A stretch of DNA of 64,000 bases, taken from the NCBI RefSeq assembly GCF_016918735.1, contig NZ_JAFFPR010000009.1:1-64000 (forward strand), in the 5' to 3' direction. Below the pieces are notes generated by a model. It saw only the letters and a program-made list of their open reading frames with translations, ran no database searches and was not told the DNA's origin. Shown here piece after piece: positions 61,326 through 64,000 of the stretch. The first letter of the stretch is position 1. Each line of letters opens with the position of its first letter. The position numbers and the translations under genes were made by a program. This stretch comes from Leptospira abararensis (GTDB lineage: Bacteria; Spirochaetota; Leptospiria; Leptospirales; Leptospiraceae).

Positions 61326-62558
61326 GTGGATTTAGAAAAAGAAGAAATCGTTCGTGTCCTGGTCCTAGAACCCCAAAAGAAATCGTATGATACCATCTCC
61401 CAATTACTCTCTGAGTGGTTTGGAGATTACATCGAACTGACTTGGCGCTCTGTTTTTGAAAACGGAGCCGAAGAAATCAAAAAAGCTCAGTATGATCTTT
61501 TAATTACAGAAATCCAATTCCCTGAACTCGAAGATTCTCCCGAATCTATTTTAGAATCGATTATGGATTTAGCAGGTCCCTCCGAACTTCCCGTGGTTGT
61601 GTTTACGAAAGCCGAAGGGAAACAACTTCCCATCCACGCTTTCCAATTAGGTATCAATGAATATTTCGGCAAACGAAGGTTAAAGAAAAATGTATTGGAA
61701 CATAGGTTTAGAAATTTGTTCCGAGAAATTTACCGCAAAAAAGTAGTCTCCATCCAAATGGACGACAGCCTAAAACGATTCCAAGATCTTTACGGTATGA
61801 ACCAATCAGAGATTCAAGATTTGAATACGATGGTGAAAAAATTTAAGAAAGAATTGGAAAAAGAATACGAAGAAAAACTAAATCTCGAAACCGAAAAAAA
61901 GAAAATGCAAAATGTTTTCGGTATGTATGTTGATCCCATCATTGTTGAAAGTTTGATGAATAACACACTTTCCCTTGATCAAAAAGGAAAGGAACAGGAA
62001 GTATCTGTCTTATTTTCGGATATTCGTGGTTATACGACCTTGTCAGAAAAAATGAAACCAGAACAAGTAATTTCATTTTTAAATGAATACTTTACCGCAA
62101 TGACAGAAGTGATTTTGGGTTATGGCGGAATGATCGATAAATACATAGGTGATTCCATCATGTGTTTGTTTGGTGCCCCTGTTTTTCAAGAGGACCATCG
62201 ACAAAATGCTTTGGACTGTGCCGTGGAAATGGTGCAAGTTTTTGAACTTTGGCAACCTAAATGGCAACAAATCTATGGATTTACTCCACAAATTGGCATT
62301 GGTTTGGCCTCAGGGAAAGCCATAGTAGGGAACGTAGGATCCTTCCAAAAACTTTCTTATACAGCCGTTGGCGATACTGTAAATATGGCAAGCAGATTGG
62401 AATCGATTGCAAAACCAATGGAAGTTTATGTGTCAGAAGGATTGTATAATTTTCTTCCAGAGGAGTATGCTAATAAGTATAAGTATGAAGAATTGGAACC
62501 TGTGAAAATCAAAGGAAAAGAAGGGTTACACCGAATTCTCAGTGTAAAACCCATCTAA
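61326..62558 (+). CDS. Class III adenylate/guanylate cyclase with N-terminal pseudo-receiver
   Basis: The 410-residue soluble protein has a receiver-like domain (5-130), a coiled coil (about 140-205) and a class III cyclase domain (215-405). The cyclase has LFSDIRGYTTLSEKM (metal Asp near 229), KYIGDSIMCLFGAP (second Asp near 275) and AVGDTVNMASRLE (Asn/Arg near 350), so it should be active, likely on ATP. The receiver reads LITEIQFPE where the phospho-Asp should be, and LVLEPQ instead of the acidic DD. It is probably phosphorylation-independent. The start is GTG, 5 nt after the Ehr-like operon, so it may belong to the same transcript. Confidence 0.85.
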   Translation: MDLEKEEIVRVLVLEPQKKSYDTISQLLSEWFGDYIELTWRSVFENGAEEIKKAQYDLLITEIQFPELEDSPESILESIMDLAGPSELPVVVFTKAEGKQLPIHAFQLGINEYFGKRRLKKNVLEHRFRNLFREIYRKKVVSIQMDDSLKRFQDLYGMNQSEIQDLNTMVKKFKKELEKEYEEKLNLETEKKKMQNVFGMYVDPIIVESLMNNTLSLDQKGKEQEVSVLFSDIRGYTTLSEKMKPEQVISFLNEYFTAMTEVILGYGGMIDKYIGDSIMCLFGAPVFQEDHRQNALDCAVEMVQVFELWQPKWQQIYGFTPQIGIGLASGKAIVGNVGSFQKLSYTAVGDTVNMASRLESIAKPMEVYVSEGLYNFLPEEYANKYKYEELEPVKIKGKEGLHRILSVKPI

Positions 62559-62588
62559 TCGGTGTTTGTTTTTGCTGGAATGTTTTCT

Positions 62589-63431
62589 CTAAAGAGTACT
62601 GCAAAACTGATACAATTCGTTTGCTTTCAGTTTTTCATCTTTGAGGGTAAGAAATGTTTTTTGGTCCACGATCTCAAGGCCTAAAGTTGATTTGTATTCT
62701 TCAAATTTTTCCTCAAGGCCTGGCTCCTTTTTGCCGTGGCCTGTAAACTTTGCGATCACCCCAGCAAATCCAATGATTTGTCCGAGAGTTGACTGTTCGT
62801 TTACCGGTTTGGAAAGGTCATCAATGGAAGTAATGATAATGTTTGGCATCTTCCAAAGTTTGGCGGCAGCACTACCTATTTCATAAGAATCCACGCCAAA
62901 AGATTTTTTTTCGAGGGAAATTAGAGTTGCATCCGATGTTTGGAATTCGGTAAGCACATCCACATATTTTTTTCTATCAATCGTATTGAGTACAATTCGT
63001 CCGAGGTCTTGCATCAGACCACAAGTGATGGCAAGTTCTGCTTCTTTTTTGAATTTCTTTTCTTCGCAGAGAATTTGAGCAAAAATTCCTTTGGCAACCG
63101 AATGGTCCCAAACTTCATCCCGGAATTTTTTATAATTTCCTTGGCTAAAGAGTGAGTCTGTCATAGACATCGCCACCATACTCCTAACCGTTTTGAATCC
63201 CAAACGAGTGATGACCTGTTTCATATTGGCAACTGGGTTACCTCTTGAGAAAAAGGGAGAGTTGGCAAGTTTCAGAAGCCGTGCCACTAACACTTGGTCG
63301 GATTGGACTTTTTTTTCTAACTCTCCAAAGGAGAGTTCGTTGTCGTCATCTAGGGAAAGTACGGAGAGTAAGACTGGCGGTACAATCGTCAGGTCTTTGA
63401 TTTGGGAAAGGTATTCTTCTACAGTTGCCAT
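62589..63431 (-). CDS. HDOD-domain protein
   Basis: The 280-residue protein is a single HDOD domain. LTIVPPVLLSVLSLDDDNEL, ARLLKLANSPFFSRGNPVAN, then VITRLGFKTVRSMVAMSMTD and EAELAITCGLMQDLGRIVL are characteristic. HDOD proteins resemble HD phosphohydrolases but lack the full catalytic His/Asp set and act in signalling, often with c-di-GMP or chemosensory pathways. No output domain is attached. The function is unknown. The gene is convergent with the cyclase gene. Confidence 0.83.
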   Translation of the reverse strand: MATVEEYLSQIKDLTIVPPVLLSVLSLDDDNELSFGELEKKVQSDQVLVARLLKLANSPFFSRGNPVANMKQVITRLGFKTVRSMVAMSMTDSLFSQGNYKKFRDEVWDHSVAKGIFAQILCEEKKFKKEAELAITCGLMQDLGRIVLNTIDRKKYVDVLTEFQTSDATLISLEKKSFGVDSYEIGSAAAKLWKMPNIIITSIDDLSKPVNEQSTLGQIIGFAGVIAKFTGHGKKEPGLEEKFEEYKSTLGLEIVDQKTFLTLKDEKLKANELYQFCSTL

Positions 63432-63493
63432 TCGGATAGGGACCTAAAGTCAGGATCTAGAAAGATCAGACTAAGGAAACCAAAAACTCCCAA

Positions 63494-64000
63494 CTACCTG
63501 GCAACTATTCTTGCGAATTCGATTCCTTTAAAATAGTGTTGTAGGATTTCCCTGTGGTTGAATTGGCTTTTTGCCATAGCAAAACTTCCCCATTGGGACA
63601 TTCCTACACCGTGGCCAGAACCGAGCCCCTTAACATAATACTCTCCCGACTCTTCTTTACGAATTCCAAATCGTGTGGATTTGAGTTTCGTTGCGCCAAT
63701 TTTTTTTCGAAATTCAGTGGCTTTGATTTTTTTGGATCCAGAACTTCCAATGATTTCCATTTCATTCACCCGAGACGAGGGAAAACGACTTGATACAATG
63801 ATATCCTGGATTTCACCGACACCTAAATATTGTAAGTTGGTATTCACATAATCTGGTTTCCATTTTTCTTCCCAAGAATACTGATCCCCATCTTTATCAT
63901 ATTCGGATGGAACCGGTTTTAAGTATTCTACGGGACTACCCCAAACATTGATGGGATCTTCAGTATATCCACCGGCATTGGAATGGAAAAAACTTTGGAT
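63494..64000 (-). CDS. SpoIID/LytB-domain protein, C-terminal fragment
   Basis: The frame continues past the window end; about 168 C-terminal residues are visible. FFHSNAGGYTEDPINVWGSP matches the YHSTSGGxT...VWG core of SpoIID/LytB proteins. GLGSGHGVGMSQWGSFAMAK, then HYFKGIEF, is the conserved end (GHGVGMSQWG). SpoIID-type enzymes are lytic transglycosylases acting on peptidoglycan; in non-sporulating bacteria they may remodel the wall during division. The catalytic Glu region and any signal peptide lie outside the window. Confidence 0.85.
   Translation of the reverse strand: MQSFFHSNAGGYTEDPINVWGSPVEYLKPVPSEYDKDGDQYSWEEKWKPDYVNTNLQYLGVGEIQDIIVSSRFPSSRVNEMEIIGSSGSKKIKATEFRKKIGATKLKSTRFGIRKEESGEYYVKGLGSGHGVGMSQWGSFAMAKSQFNHREILQHYFKGIEFARIVAR

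Noticed and set aside
1..64000. CRISPR arrays, tRNA or rRNA genes, insertion sequences, prophage
   Set aside because: No regularly spaced repeats, tRNA cloverleaf, transposase or phage structural gene was recognised; the only recombinase is a Xer-type protein beside recA.

Overview
The window reads as chromosomal DNA of a Leptospira-type spirochete, most likely a free-living (saprophytic) species. The DNA is AT-rich, lipoproteins carry relaxed spirochete lipoboxes, and signalling genes are unusually dense: 7TM/PP2C phosphatases, hybrid histidine kinases, a class III cyclase, a double cyclic-nucleotide-binding protein, HDOD and PilZ proteins, and an MCP. There is also a cysteine-free Fur/PerR-type regulator and a FecR-domain lipoprotein. 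No rRNA, tRNA, CRISPR array, phage or insertion sequence was recognised. The species assignment is inference from gene content.

Layout. 1-2974: the end of an ebo-type operon (eboD fragment, eboE, eboF). 3016-7057: a CNB-domain protein, a DoxX-like membrane protein, a small winged-helix regulator, a ketopantoate reductase-like enzyme, a small lipoprotein and a Fur/PerR regulator preceded by a 7-1-7 palindrome. 7631-13121: a membrane PP2C phosphatase, a sensor kinase and a large flavoprotein/polyferredoxin fusion. 13125-23096: glycerate kinase, secernin-like peptidase, P-type ATPase, patatin, hybrid kinase and a second 7TM/PP2C phosphatase. 23201-30193: a ClpB-like ATPase behind a CIRCE element, aldo/keto reductase, a lipoprotein, recA with its terminator, and a Xer recombinase. 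30410-38024: TetR regulator, Lnt-like acyltransferase, PAS hybrid kinase, PlsC-like acyltransferase, an ArsR/SRPBCC pair with an operator, and a ClC channel. 38301-50138: FecR lipoprotein, MCP, large outer-membrane porin, CitE/malyl-CoA-lyase-like enzyme, truncated haemoglobin behind a GC-rich element, an ArgF-like enzyme with altered active-site motifs, PilZ, di-haem peroxidase, pyrE and a membrane protein. 50141-54247: an ABC exporter operon on the minus strand. 54306-61320: a six-gene complex-I/group-4-hydrogenase-like operon. 61326-64000: a cyclase with a pseudo-receiver, an HDOD protein and a SpoIID-like fragment.

The most interesting system is at 54629-61320. It has the full gene order of an energy-converting hydrogenase-related (Ehr) complex: two antiporter-like subunits, a NuoH-like subunit, a HyfE-like subunit, a large subunit and a small subunit. 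The large subunit lacks the Ni-binding cysteines. The small subunit lacks all ligands of the proximal [4Fe-4S] cluster and keeps only one ferredoxin-type cluster. The proton-pumping arm looks intact, so the redox partner and the coupling reaction are open questions. Other notable points are the circularly permuted flavoprotein/NapH-like fusion, the ebo operon, the carbamoyltransferase with altered motifs, and several operator-like palindromes (CIRCE, PerR-like, ArsR).
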